From Chloroflexota bacterium (lineage in GTDB: Bacteria; Chloroflexota; Anaerolineae; UBA4142): 61,656 nt of DNA. Positions within the stretch are counted from its first letter, which is position 1. Each line of letters opens with the position of its first letter. Position numbers and translations under genes: made by a program. Shown here piece after piece: positions 54,601 through 61,656 of the stretch. The stretch is from contig JACRMI010000153.1 of assembly GCA_016215025.1 (NCBI GenBank), forward strand, positions 1 to 61,656, given 5' to 3'. The notes beneath the pieces were generated by a model, which worked only from the letters and a program-made list of their open reading frames with translations, did not search any database and was not told the DNA's origin.

Positions 54601-55505
54601 AAGTGGATGGACCCAATGCATTGTCAGCCGATTGGCAATTGAATGGGACAGATGCACAAGGCAACCCTCGAATTTTGTCGTTAGGCACGCGATTCCTGCC
54701 CCAGTTTTCTGAAGGCACCTTGATTTTTGATGTGCCTCCTCAACCAGATTTGCACAATGCTCAGTTGGATGCAGTTATTAGCTCATTGCGTGGTTCAAAT
54801 ATTGCGCGCGGGACAACACTAACCCTCCCCCAATTTCGAGTGGTGCGCCACACCTTTCGTCCATACAGCGAAAGCCAGCCGCCTCCCCCGAATCTCCGCG
54901 TCGATGACAAACCTGTAACACTATCTCCAATTCCCGCAAGAGCCGATCGCAGCGGAAAATGGTTTTCTACTGCACCTTTGGAATTGAAACCTGGTAGCCA
55001 TACCTTCTCGACAGGTTACGCTGACGCGCTGTCACCTTATCAAATCGATACGCTGGAAATTGCACCCGCAAATTTCAAACTGACCGCGAAAGAGATACCC
55101 ACCCTCACATTTCGACAGATCAGCCCCGCCCGGTTTGTGGCACACGTAGAAGATGCAACTACGCCATTTTTCCTCGTGTTCAGCGAAGCTTTTAGCGCCG
55201 ATTGGCAAGCTTTCATCGCAACGGATGATCGCCACACGTTGTCATGGTATGAACAGTCAAGTGTGTTGAGTGCATGGCTTGACAGAAACCAGCCAATATC
55301 AGATTCAAATCATTTCCTCGTAAATGGATTTGCGAATAGTTGGTATATCGACAAACTAGGCCAGTATGATGTTGTCATCGAGTTTGTGCCACAACGATTG
55401 TATGAAGGCGGAACAATCGTAGCTTTGAGCTCGTTTGTAGGCTTTACGTTGGCGTTGATCGGATTGGTATTTTGGAAAGTGAGGCGCAAGATTGTCCGTC
55501 ATTGA
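51663..55505 (+). CDS. Very large membrane protein, GT-C/YfhO-like N-terminus with exported beta-rich C-terminus
   Basis: A 1280-residue protein. Residues about 20-470 have around a dozen membrane helices; the region before MLYMFSPVVYSRLLMGHLPILLGY and the segment YAPVNNPFF recall YfhO- and AftD-like GT-C enzymes that use polyprenyl-linked sugars. Residues about 490-1240 are exported, beta-rich, with repeated Ser/Pro/Thr stretches, and one final helix (about 1250-1272) anchors the end. GTG 51663 overlaps the GT4 stop. I cannot identify a catalytic DxD with certainty. Transfer of a sugar from a lipid carrier on the outer face is the best guess. Confidence 0.65.
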   Translation: MNTPSNQRNPFSELKTDFWAALFFLLLTLFALRNVLLTPGIINSMWDWSIQAFPDQAWVQVILQFSSWQNLFGGGEYAPVNNPFFHLFTLPFTLLGGEFESKILSVLLVWGAAISMYWLARKSMRLSVFWSCVAAVLYMFSPVVYSRLLMGHLPILLGYVLLPLLVLFAFRIIRFVHESGNLPAGYIILTGLILGIEQALHQSTLVIASIVVVVLLGMGMLQKFSNRLLIALVVLFFIGGLLNVGWVIPFGKDYLSSGTIFHGSIPEMPSEQVTLGGMLEYRKLSLDVQSQRTFDAFRFSANQNFMRRVEYFFPVPAALSDLWTWSSLIVPIIVFGLLLLKRRTEPYIIELVILGFIGVTMVTGNQNLPSTIFYQVLKTIAPPVWAEFGSTNRAYPLVAIAYAPLLAWALQQFTWWVASVLPRVTSFLPIRFGFACLVGGGLVIGASPFLLGDISRPGLDDYALNQYSVTPSDQALYDFLKVNPNSSRILLPPPWYSWSPMEAAWIWDVGSIPPRLRFVAPNRNPRAWQSASDYSLPSTNTRSGKILGLAAVQYLVYPYARLFENEPYLAKYKARMAYGPIYDARIASQQDFVPVTVPFTGTRVYENTAYLPRIYAAQSPVLIDGSSNLLATLATTPYFAESPALFFTSNQAPSSLPFLAKNSEAVIMPLNLQLPNIEDTPSPIVSGTQWSNTIYLSSVSSNLPKATGVFTTSVTDSFIIRASAEPQLAPFATDAGMMFTQTVELLHEIPNSNQWKTESKYTETGSDEFTLNSDSLYDLRREQNGILHGHVWLNAIQPSSVDISKSFSPFDLDAFPNFKITTRVEDPSVQMIEIRLGLNWDGSNNVQDTFVLPLVPKTELASSQTSLLAGVRDAFPVHSNYRVVNLTIRLTKRPNADMQRNNQDGLYAYDFGELIFVSDNSRMLPIDLSAAAITSVRPDQSAKPSLTFDFVPRQNISVRTTRSLSDSMLKEPSKFVVDYQVDGPNALSADWQLNGTDAQGNPRILSLGTRFLPQFSEGTLIFDVPPQPDLHNAQLDAVISSLRGSNIARGTTLTLPQFRVVRHTFRPYSESQPPPPNLRVDDKPVTLSPIPARADRSGKWFSTAPLELKPGSHTFSTGYADALSPYQIDTLEIAPANFKLTAKEIPTLTFRQISPARFVAHVEDATTPFFLVFSEAFSADWQAFIATDDRHTLSWYEQSSVLSAWLDRNQPISDSNHFLVNGFANSWYIDKLGQYDVVIEFVPQRLYEGGTIVALSSFVGFTLALIGLVFWKVRRKIVRH

Positions 55506-57804
55506 TGCACGTAAACGCGCCAGACAAAGATTGGTTTTGCAATTCTGCATTGGAATCGTTGTTGTCGCTCTGACCAATGTTCTCGAGTGGAAATTCGCGC
55601 TAGTTCCTTTACCCGCCGCTCTGACCTGGGTAGTTCAATGCGGCATTGCTGGCTTGATCTTTACCATTTCCTCATCGAATTTCATTGCGCGAAAGCTTGC
55701 ACCATTTGCCGCCCTATGGCAACGCGTGATCGTGAAAAGTACTCTGGCTTTCGTAGTGGTTTTGGTTACGATTTTGTTCAATGTGCCAAATATTTCTTAT
55801 CGATGGCTGGTTGTTTTTTACGCCCTTTCCATCATTTGGAACTGGTTCACCGCATATTTTTTCAAAGAGAATTCAATCGCTTCCCAAGCCGGTTCCCGCA
55901 TGGTGACTGGCTGGAATCTGTCGCACGTTTTTGCGCTCACTAGTTTTGTTTTGCTAATACTGACACTTGGCTTGACGATGGCACAACAACCTATCATCGC
56001 AAATCGTACGGCAAATTGGGCGTATGGTTTTCTTTCTATCACAGTCTTTCTAATTGTCATCGACCAGTTCGCGTGGTTCAAGCGATTTAGAATACTTGAT
56101 CCGGCTAGCTTGGGTGCGTTCATTGTTTTGCTTTTTATGGCTGCCTATTATCCAGTTTTTACCAGTTCTACCAAAGCAGAGGCGACATTCGAAATCGACA
56201 CACGCCCGAACCTCCTGGCTAGCCAAATGACGCAAGCGGATATTTTGATTTCGGACAGCCCACAGTTGCGCACAAGTAACCTATCGAATATTCCGGCGCA
56301 CCTTGACGTTCGTCCCGACGAACAGGGCATTGCTTTGTGGAACGATTTGATGCGCGCGCTCTCCGGCAAGCGGCGCGTTTATTGGATCCGAGTACCTGAA
56401 TATTCAAACGATACAAAGCACGTACTCGCGACCTTCCTGCAAGCTAATGGCTGTTTGGTGGACCGGCAAGCTAGCGGGCTGCACGTTGATGTCTACGAAC
56501 TCAGACCCCCGTTTGTTGCTCCGCGTGTTCTACCCCCGTCGCTTGCACTCGGCAATTCAGATGCATTTGATCCTGCGCAGATTGATTTTGGTGCTATTCA
56601 AATAACCGGTTCACGTATCGAACCGAATGCGTGCAGCCATGGTGCCCTAGCAGTGGCATTGCGTTGGCGATTGACTCAACCAACCGAATCGCCCCTGCGT
56701 GCCTCGTTTCTTGTAATCGATCCGAAGGGACACGCCATTAGCACTCTAGATTTCTACGTCGATGATACAGCTTTGCGCCACACGGACCAATGGTCGCCCG
56801 GCGAGGAGACACCGAGCTACTATCAAATCATTGTTCCCTTTGGCACGCCCCCGAGAACATATCGACTTGCGCTCGCGGTCTTTCCTGAAAACAACCCACA
56901 GCGATTACCGATCGTTGGAACGCACGATGATCGAGTAAACCTAGGTCAATTCCAAGTCTATCGCGCGGAAGACGATACCCACGATCCGTACAATTCTCTG
57001 CGCGAATCGAACCTTACGCCGGCCGGAATTCAACTGCGCGATGGATTGCAACTCGATGCCTATGGCATCAACAAGCAAGTCCTCTTGCCAGGAGAGAAAC
57101 TAACCCTCACGACTCGATGGAAAGCACTGGGCGCGCCTTTACTGGATTATAATATTCGCGTGCGTCTCAAATCCGATCAAACTTTGACCGAGACATTCGG
57201 CAAGAATTACGATAATTCGTACCCTTCAAGTCACTGGCAAAGCGGCGAGTCAGTTGTAGATCGATGGGTATTGTCAGTGCCGCGGACTAGTCCAGGTGGA
57301 ACCGCACGACTCGAAATCGCGGTAGATGGCGGCAAGAGTTTGCATCTTGCCGATGTCGATATCACGCCCATCACGCGAACGCTGCAAATGCCAAAGGTTG
57401 ATGTTTCAGTCCGAGCCAGATTTGATAACCTAGCCGAATTGGTTGGCTATGAAATAGAAAAGCCGAATATTGCGCCTGAGAAACCTCTGAGAATAACCTT
57501 GCATTGGCGCGCCATAGCTGCCATCGACGAAAACTATACGATATTCGTGCAATTGGTCTCTAAAGACGATCGGCTCATCGCGCAAAGCGATCAAATTCCA
57601 GCCAAAGGAGACCGTCCGATCTGGAGTTGGATTCCTGACGAATATGTCGCGGATCGACATGAGCTAACCCTGGATTCAAGCGATTTTCAGGGAGAAGCTA
57701 AACTCATTGTCGGAATCTACGACACTGCGACCAAAAAGCGTGTTTTGGTCAACAATGGAACAACCGATTTCCTCAGCTTGCCCAGTTCTATTTTGGTTAA
57801 ATAA
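55492..57804 (+). CDS. Membrane protein with large extracytoplasmic beta-sandwich domain
   Basis: A 770-residue protein. The first about 220 residues hold six or so membrane helices; residues about 225-760 are exported and contain at least two similar beta-sandwich parts (ALRWRLTQPTESPLRASFLVIDPKG; LTTRWKALGAPLLDYNIRVRLK; ITLHWRAIAAIDENYTIFVQLVS). These repeats resemble the domains appended to GT39-like glycosyltransferases in Chloroflexota. TTG 55492 with GAGG 8 nt upstream, inside the end of the previous gene. Function is unknown; it probably works with the protein at 51.7 kb on the same glycan. Confidence 0.6.
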   Translation: MSVIDARKRARQRLVLQFCIGIVVVALTNVLEWKFALVPLPAALTWVVQCGIAGLIFTISSSNFIARKLAPFAALWQRVIVKSTLAFVVVLVTILFNVPNISYRWLVVFYALSIIWNWFTAYFFKENSIASQAGSRMVTGWNLSHVFALTSFVLLILTLGLTMAQQPIIANRTANWAYGFLSITVFLIVIDQFAWFKRFRILDPASLGAFIVLLFMAAYYPVFTSSTKAEATFEIDTRPNLLASQMTQADILISDSPQLRTSNLSNIPAHLDVRPDEQGIALWNDLMRALSGKRRVYWIRVPEYSNDTKHVLATFLQANGCLVDRQASGLHVDVYELRPPFVAPRVLPPSLALGNSDAFDPAQIDFGAIQITGSRIEPNACSHGALAVALRWRLTQPTESPLRASFLVIDPKGHAISTLDFYVDDTALRHTDQWSPGEETPSYYQIIVPFGTPPRTYRLALAVFPENNPQRLPIVGTHDDRVNLGQFQVYRAEDDTHDPYNSLRESNLTPAGIQLRDGLQLDAYGINKQVLLPGEKLTLTTRWKALGAPLLDYNIRVRLKSDQTLTETFGKNYDNSYPSSHWQSGESVVDRWVLSVPRTSPGGTARLEIAVDGGKSLHLADVDITPITRTLQMPKVDVSVRARFDNLAELVGYEIEKPNIAPEKPLRITLHWRAIAAIDENYTIFVQLVSKDDRLIAQSDQIPAKGDRPIWSWIPDEYVADRHELTLDSSDFQGEAKLIVGIYDTATKKRVLVNNGTTDFLSLPSSILVK

Positions 57805-57834
57805 TGTGAGTTCGAGATACATTAATTGAACGAA

Positions 57835-57868
57835 AACTGGCTTGATATCTTGCAGCAAGCCAGTTTTT
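57835..57868. terminator. 31-bp hairpin repeat / terminator, right (inverted) copy
   Basis: AACTGGCTTG (57835-57844), centre ATATCTTGCAG, CAAGCCAGTT (57856-57865), then TTT. It ends the glycan operon and also faces the convergent beta-lactamase-type gene. Inverted relative to the copy at 40575. Confidence 0.85.
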
Positions 57869-59316
57869 CATTTCTTCGTCGTCCATCCAACACCCAGCAT
57901 TGTGCGTCCTATACTCCACGCTATTAATAGAAATCCCAGGATCAATGCCAACAACATCAAGTCGGGTTGAAAAAGCCACGCGTTCGCAAACGGCACGTTG
58001 ACTTGCGACCAAAGCACAGCGACGAGTATCCACTCGACAATGACGGACACGCCGAAAAACAGCGCACTGCGAACAGCACTGGGGCGACGCGACGCGTTGC
58101 CCCACCATACGCGCAGTTGTCGCACGGATGTTATGATCCAGATCACCTCTACGACAAGCAAACCAATCAGCAAAAACAAATTGATGATGAACGCGCTATC
58201 GGGCGGAGGCGAAATAGATTCACCACCATTCATCAGACGATGAATATTTGGCGCAAGCGCATAAAGTTTTTCGCTTGCCATGTCATTGTTGACATTAAAA
58301 AGCACGACGACACCCAAATGTCGCTGCGGGTCGATCAGAATTTGACTGCCAAATTCTGGCACGGAGCCATTGTGCGAAAGAAGACCATTCCTCAATGCCC
58401 AGCCCATTGCATAATTCGATAACGCGGGGCGATGCAACTCGACCATGCCTTGCGGCGAGACGATTGATTTGCCATTGTATATTCCATCGTTGAGATGTGC
58501 GATCAACGCGTGAGCCACATCTTCAGCCGTGCTGATATAAAAACCCGATGGGATATGCTGGCGCGGATAAGGCATATCGTCGGCGAGAATCGGCAAGCCA
58601 AACCAATAACGATAGCCCGCGGCGAGTCCCTGTTTTTCCGCTTCGACTTTGGACATGAAACTATTCTGCATGGCGAGTGGAGCAAAGATGTGGCGGTGAA
58701 CGTAGGATTCAAAAGATTCGCCCGAAACAACTTGCACGATCAACCCTACGGTCTGATAGTTCGCATTCGCATACGCGTACGCCGTGCCAGGTCGATGCGT
58801 TGGCGCAAACTGGCTCAACGAACGAACTTGGCGTTCGAGCGCATCGGAGCTGTTGTCGCTGACCGAAAGCGAATCTTCGCTCGCATGGCGCGGGATGCCG
58901 CTCGTGTGATTGAGCAAGTGGCGCACCGTGATCGCCGCCGATATTTTTTCGTCCGCAAGTTTGAACCAGGGCAAATACTGCACAACGGGCGCGTCGAGGT
59001 TGACGCGCCCCGCATCGACCAATTGCATGACTGCCAGCGCCGTGAACGATTTGCTCGTCGAGCCAAGAATGAACGGGGTCTGCGGCGTCACCTTTCGCCC
59101 ACTCGCATCGGCGATTCCAAATCCACGCGCGTATACGATGTGATCGTTTTCGACAACTGCAACTTGCAACCCTGGGATGTTGTTCTCGCGAATATATTTT
59201 TCGAGATAGGTATCCAGCGCGCTAGAATCGGTTTCCGCCGAAACGGGCAATTGGAGTGCGAATAGCAGAGTGATGGTTACAAACAAAAATACGATGCCGA
59301 CTGATCGTTTCCGCAT
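57868..59316 (-). CDS. Exported serine beta-lactamase-fold hydrolase with C-terminal membrane segments
   Basis: A 482-residue protein of the class C/PBP4-like family (COG1680). Signal peptide (FLFVTITLLFALQLPVSA); nucleophile motif S86-T-S-K89; the second motif is Y-A-N in YAYANANYQ. Then come three or four membrane helices at about 365-475, which anchor the enzyme with its catalytic domain outside. ATG 59316 follows a GAGGGT site; starts further up would lose the signal peptide. Such enzymes are esterases or peptidases more often than true lactamases. It lies 14 nt after the CPBP gene on the same strand. Confidence 0.85.
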   Translation of the reverse strand: MRKRSVGIVFLFVTITLLFALQLPVSAETDSSALDTYLEKYIRENNIPGLQVAVVENDHIVYARGFGIADASGRKVTPQTPFILGSTSKSFTALAVMQLVDAGRVNLDAPVVQYLPWFKLADEKISAAITVRHLLNHTSGIPRHASEDSLSVSDNSSDALERQVRSLSQFAPTHRPGTAYAYANANYQTVGLIVQVVSGESFESYVHRHIFAPLAMQNSFMSKVEAEKQGLAAGYRYWFGLPILADDMPYPRQHIPSGFYISTAEDVAHALIAHLNDGIYNGKSIVSPQGMVELHRPALSNYAMGWALRNGLLSHNGSVPEFGSQILIDPQRHLGVVVLFNVNNDMASEKLYALAPNIHRLMNGGESISPPPDSAFIINLFLLIGLLVVEVIWIITSVRQLRVWWGNASRRPSAVRSALFFGVSVIVEWILVAVLWSQVNVPFANAWLFQPDLMLLALILGFLLIAWSIGRTMLGVGWTTKK

Positions 59317-59330
59317 TTTACCCTCAAACA

Positions 59331-60185
59331 TCAATAACCAAACAAAAATCGCGCGAAATCGATGAACCAATGAAACGCGATGGCTGTTTCGAGATTTCGT
59401 TTCACTTGCAGAATCGCCATCGGCAATCCGAACAAGAGACACGTTGCCGCCAGCATAAAAACCGCCATCGCGGGGTTGGTCAGAAACAAATCGGGCAGAT
59501 GATTGAGACTGTGCGGCACCACCGATAGAAAAATCGCTGTCCACAGACCCAATCTCTGTTTTGAATCCGATTGAAGAAACCAAGCGCAGAGTGCGATGAC
59601 GAAATATCGAAAAATAATTTCTTCGGATATGCCAGGGCTGAGCGCCAATAACGCCGCGCGCCATCCATCCTTGAAAATTACCGTCCCCGAATTCATGTAA
59701 AAGAACAAATTGTTAATTGCCGCAAATGGAATTGCAACGACGATTCCAAACATCAGCGAGCGAATGACACTCATCGGCGTATTTTGAAATGCGGCGATCA
59801 CTTGCCCCTGCGTTCTCTCAAAGAGAACCGTGCCCGCCCAAAAGGTCAGAAAAACCACCAGCCCTTCTTGCACGGCATCGATCATTCCGCCGTTTCGCAG
59901 ATAGATGCTCGCTCCGCTCAACCACGCGAGAACGAATCCCAGGACGATGACTCTGATCGAAACGCGGCGTTGCGTGAATAAAACAACCAGCGCCGCACCC
60001 GTCAACGCAAACTCCGACCACGACCAAATGCGCGTCACGTAATTGTTGTAATGAAAAATCGGCGAACTCGCCAGCGGCACGTTCAAGTTCAGTGCGTAGA
60101 GCAGCGCGTAAATCAGCGCCATCCCGATAATGCCGATCCAACCCAAGCGAACGGATGAATTCACAGAAGCAACTTTGGTAATCAT
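59331..60185 (-). CDS. CPBP-family intramembrane metalloprotease
   Basis: A 284-residue membrane protein with about eight helices. The three CPBP (Rce1-like/ABI) motifs can be seen: EEIIFR, the following VPHSLNH histidine motif, and the late HWFID histidine. Members act in prenyl-protein processing, bacteriocin immunity or regulated proteolysis. AAAGGAT site before the ATG. It is separated by 2 nt from the next upstream gene, forming a compact operon. Confidence 0.87.
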   Translation of the reverse strand: MITKVASVNSSVRLGWIGIIGMALIYALLYALNLNVPLASSPIFHYNNYVTRIWSWSEFALTGAALVVLFTQRRVSIRVIVLGFVLAWLSGASIYLRNGGMIDAVQEGLVVFLTFWAGTVLFERTQGQVIAAFQNTPMSVIRSLMFGIVVAIPFAAINNLFFYMNSGTVIFKDGWRAALLALSPGISEEIIFRYFVIALCAWFLQSDSKQRLGLWTAIFLSVVPHSLNHLPDLFLTNPAMAVFMLAATCLLFGLPMAILQVKRNLETAIAFHWFIDFARFLFGY

Positions 60186-60187
60186 TT

Positions 60188-60595
60188 TTATCCTTTCGCT
60201 GTTTGCGGAGTAGTCAAACCGACGACGCGTGGCTTTACCAAAACGATCGCCAAGATGACGATGTTGACCAGCACGCCGGTGAAAGCAATTTTGTAATCGA
60301 GAGCCGTTAACAGCAACGAGAAGATCGACACACCCACGAGCAAGGATGGATTCCATTTCCATTTAGCGATCAGCCCCGCCGCCGTGACAACAAAACCGAT
60401 GGCGGCTAGCGCCCACAACACACCGAAGATGTAGATGCCGCTTTCGCCCAGATCAACGCGCCCGTTGAGAATCGTCGTCTTGTACGCAAATTGTTCGAGC
60501 GTGCCCAGCTTCATGTAGACGACAGTTCCCATCAGATGGATGAGTCCGTGAAAGAAGAGAACAACTGCTGCGATAATGCGAATGATTGTAGACAT
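60188..60595 (-). CDS. Small membrane protein, four predicted helices
   Basis: A 135-residue protein with about four hydrophobic helices and few charged residues (IIRIIAAVVLFFHGLIHLMG at the start). The HGLIHLMG segment resembles small DoxX-like or YphA-like membrane proteins, but I cannot assign it. Translated just before the CPBP gene. Confidence 0.7.
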   Translation of the reverse strand: MSTIIRIIAAVVLFFHGLIHLMGTVVYMKLGTLEQFAYKTTILNGRVDLGESGIYIFGVLWALAAIGFVVTAAGLIAKWKWNPSLLVGVSIFSLLLTALDYKIAFTGVLVNIVILAIVLVKPRVVGLTTPQTAKG

Positions 60596-60605
60596 GAGAT
60601 TTTCC

Positions 60606-61466
60606 TTATGCGGTTTTGATATTCTTTAGCAACGACACCGCCGCGAACAAATTGAGAACGGTGATGACCAGGAACGGAACCATGATTGCCAGACTGTCGG
60701 GTGTACCCGCGAGCGTCATGTTGATGCTCATCGCGCTGACCGCCAAGCCCAACGCAATCGCTTTGAGTACGAACACCGACGCCAGCAGATAGCCCCACGC
60801 ATTGCGGCGCAGCAACAAAATGCCTGACAAAATCGCTAGCGGGACGATCAGCGCCAAGTCCATCGCCTGAATGACAAAAGTCGTCGTGTTTTCGAGCGCA
60901 GGCGTCTGGTTCTGCATGATCGGCGTCATGACTCTGCCCAGCCACGCCAATGCCAGGAATCCGCCAACGACAAATAGCAGTGCAGCGATCCAACCGCGCG
61001 GCAAGTGTTCGGAATAATGTTGTGGCAACGTTTTCAGATCGAACGACATCATGCACAAGATAAAGGCGTACAGCCCGAGCGCGAATAGCGCCACATAGAC
61101 TAGGAACAAGGCGTTGAACGATGTCAGCATCGCCATGGACATATAGGTGTAGAGCAAGTAGCCAATCGTGCCAGTCAACAACAATCGTCCGCGCAGAGAG
61201 CCACGAAAAGCCAGCCAAGTTGAAATCACCAATATCGGCAAGCCGACCAACAAGGTGATGATGTCATTGCCCTGCTGTTGCGCCGCCATGCTCACAGTGT
61301 CGTAATAGTACAACCCGTGTCCGTTGAGCATAACACGTTCGCCACGATGATTCGTGTACGCGTACGGCGCGCCAGGCGTTTGATAGAACATTCCCGCGCT
61401 CGCTGCGAATAACGCAAGCAACCCGATCAATGGAATCAAGATTTTCAAAGCAGATTGGTGTTTCAT
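60606..61466 (-). CDS. Multi-spanning membrane protein of unknown function
   Basis: A 286-residue protein with eight or so membrane helices; an extracytoplasmic stretch near the N-terminus reads RGERVMLNGHGLYYYDTVS. I recognise no family. ATG 61466 has AAGGAGG 6 nt upstream. First gene of the minus-strand set that continues with the 135-residue protein, the CPBP protease and the beta-lactamase-fold enzyme. Confidence 0.75.
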   Translation of the reverse strand: MKHQSALKILIPLIGLLALFAASAGMFYQTPGAPYAYTNHRGERVMLNGHGLYYYDTVSMAAQQQGNDIITLLVGLPILVISTWLAFRGSLRGRLLLTGTIGYLLYTYMSMAMLTSFNALFLVYVALFALGLYAFILCMMSFDLKTLPQHYSEHLPRGWIAALLFVVGGFLALAWLGRVMTPIMQNQTPALENTTTFVIQAMDLALIVPLAILSGILLLRRNAWGYLLASVFVLKAIALGLAVSAMSINMTLAGTPDSLAIMVPFLVITVLNLFAAVSLLKNIKTA

Positions 61467-61656
61467 AGTTTCCTCCTTCAAATAGGAACGCGGATAATCG
61501 CGGATATGAAAACAAAGAACTGATTGAGACTTTTGACAAAAACTTACATTCCCTATTGACAAGCAGAAAACGTTGTGCATGTGCCGTAAATTGTGAGAGA
61601 ATTTCGATACACGAACGACCGGACTGTAAGAAATTCCGCGATGTGCCCATTATCGC
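61467..61656. other. Window end, word repeat and leader of the membrane operon
   Basis: No gene is seen. It contains GAACGCGGATAATCGCGGAT words (61487-61507), the same type as W6, and two TTGACAA copies 22 nt apart (near 61534 and 61556). A minus-strand promoter for the membrane operon is expected here, but no clear -35/-10 pair is found. Confidence 0.4.

Noticed and set aside
61534..61562. Plus-strand promoter from the two TTGACAA copies near the window end
   Set aside because: No -10 element is found at a proper distance on the plus strand, and the neighbouring genes are on the minus strand.

Overview
The window is bacterial chromosomal DNA of moderate GC. The gene content fits an environmental Chloroflexota (Anaerolineae-like) genome: coenzyme F420 genes (npdG, cofE), selA, an rpoC with a long N-proximal coiled-coil insertion, exported FlgE-free surface proteins of the subtilase, LysM and lipoprotein types, and a glycan cluster without lipopolysaccharide genes. 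This placement is inference; no rRNA gene is present to confirm it.

Layout. 1-1.9 kb: the tail of a damaged metallophosphoesterase, a methyltransferase, and a HutC-type GntR regulator behind a strong sigma70-type promoter that carries a perfect palindromic operator. 2-12.8 kb: a nitrogen-catabolism block with an ATCase-like carbamoyltransferase, a YgeW-type carbamoyltransferase, carbamate kinase, two PLP enzymes and an SsnA-type amidohydrolase. It is interrupted by an M50-TPR membrane protein, a degraded four-helix-bundle (S23-type) gene and a frameshifted HEPN-MNT toxin-antitoxin pair. The set resembles the ygeW/arcC/ssnA purine-ureide clusters. 12.8-16 kb: F420 genes, tRNA-Trp and an AT-rich putative nuclease gene sitting directly behind the tRNA. 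16-23.6 kb: carA-carB, a small Smr protein and a complete eukaryotic-type topoisomerase IB. 23.7-35.1 kb, minus strand: cupredoxin and CHRD-type lipoproteins, rpoC (without rpoB beside it), galK, galT, a ROK sugar kinase and a SIS isomerase. 35.1-40.6 kb: a c-di-GMP-II-type riboswitch with terminator before an exported subtilase, then selA with an apparently leaderless promoter, then a LysM/L,D-transpeptidase. 40.9-57.8 kb: a tightly overlapping surface-glycan operon (flippase, five glycosyltransferases, three methyltransferases, a B12-type radical SAM protein and two very large membrane proteins), bracketed by two inverted copies of one 31-bp hairpin. 57.9-61.5 kb, minus strand: a serine beta-lactamase-fold enzyme, a CPBP protease and two small membrane proteins.

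The most unusual overall signal is repetitive. At least a dozen intergenic stretches are built from degenerate 7-10 nt words repeated in one orientation and then in the reverse complement, usually just before a start codon. Palindromic elements of intergenic type also lie in frame inside several core genes (threonine synthase, ssnA, carA, carB, the ROK kinase), in the manner of Rickettsia palindromic elements. The other leads I rate highest are the riboswitch-controlled exported subtilase and the eukaryotic-type topoisomerase IB with an enlarged linker.
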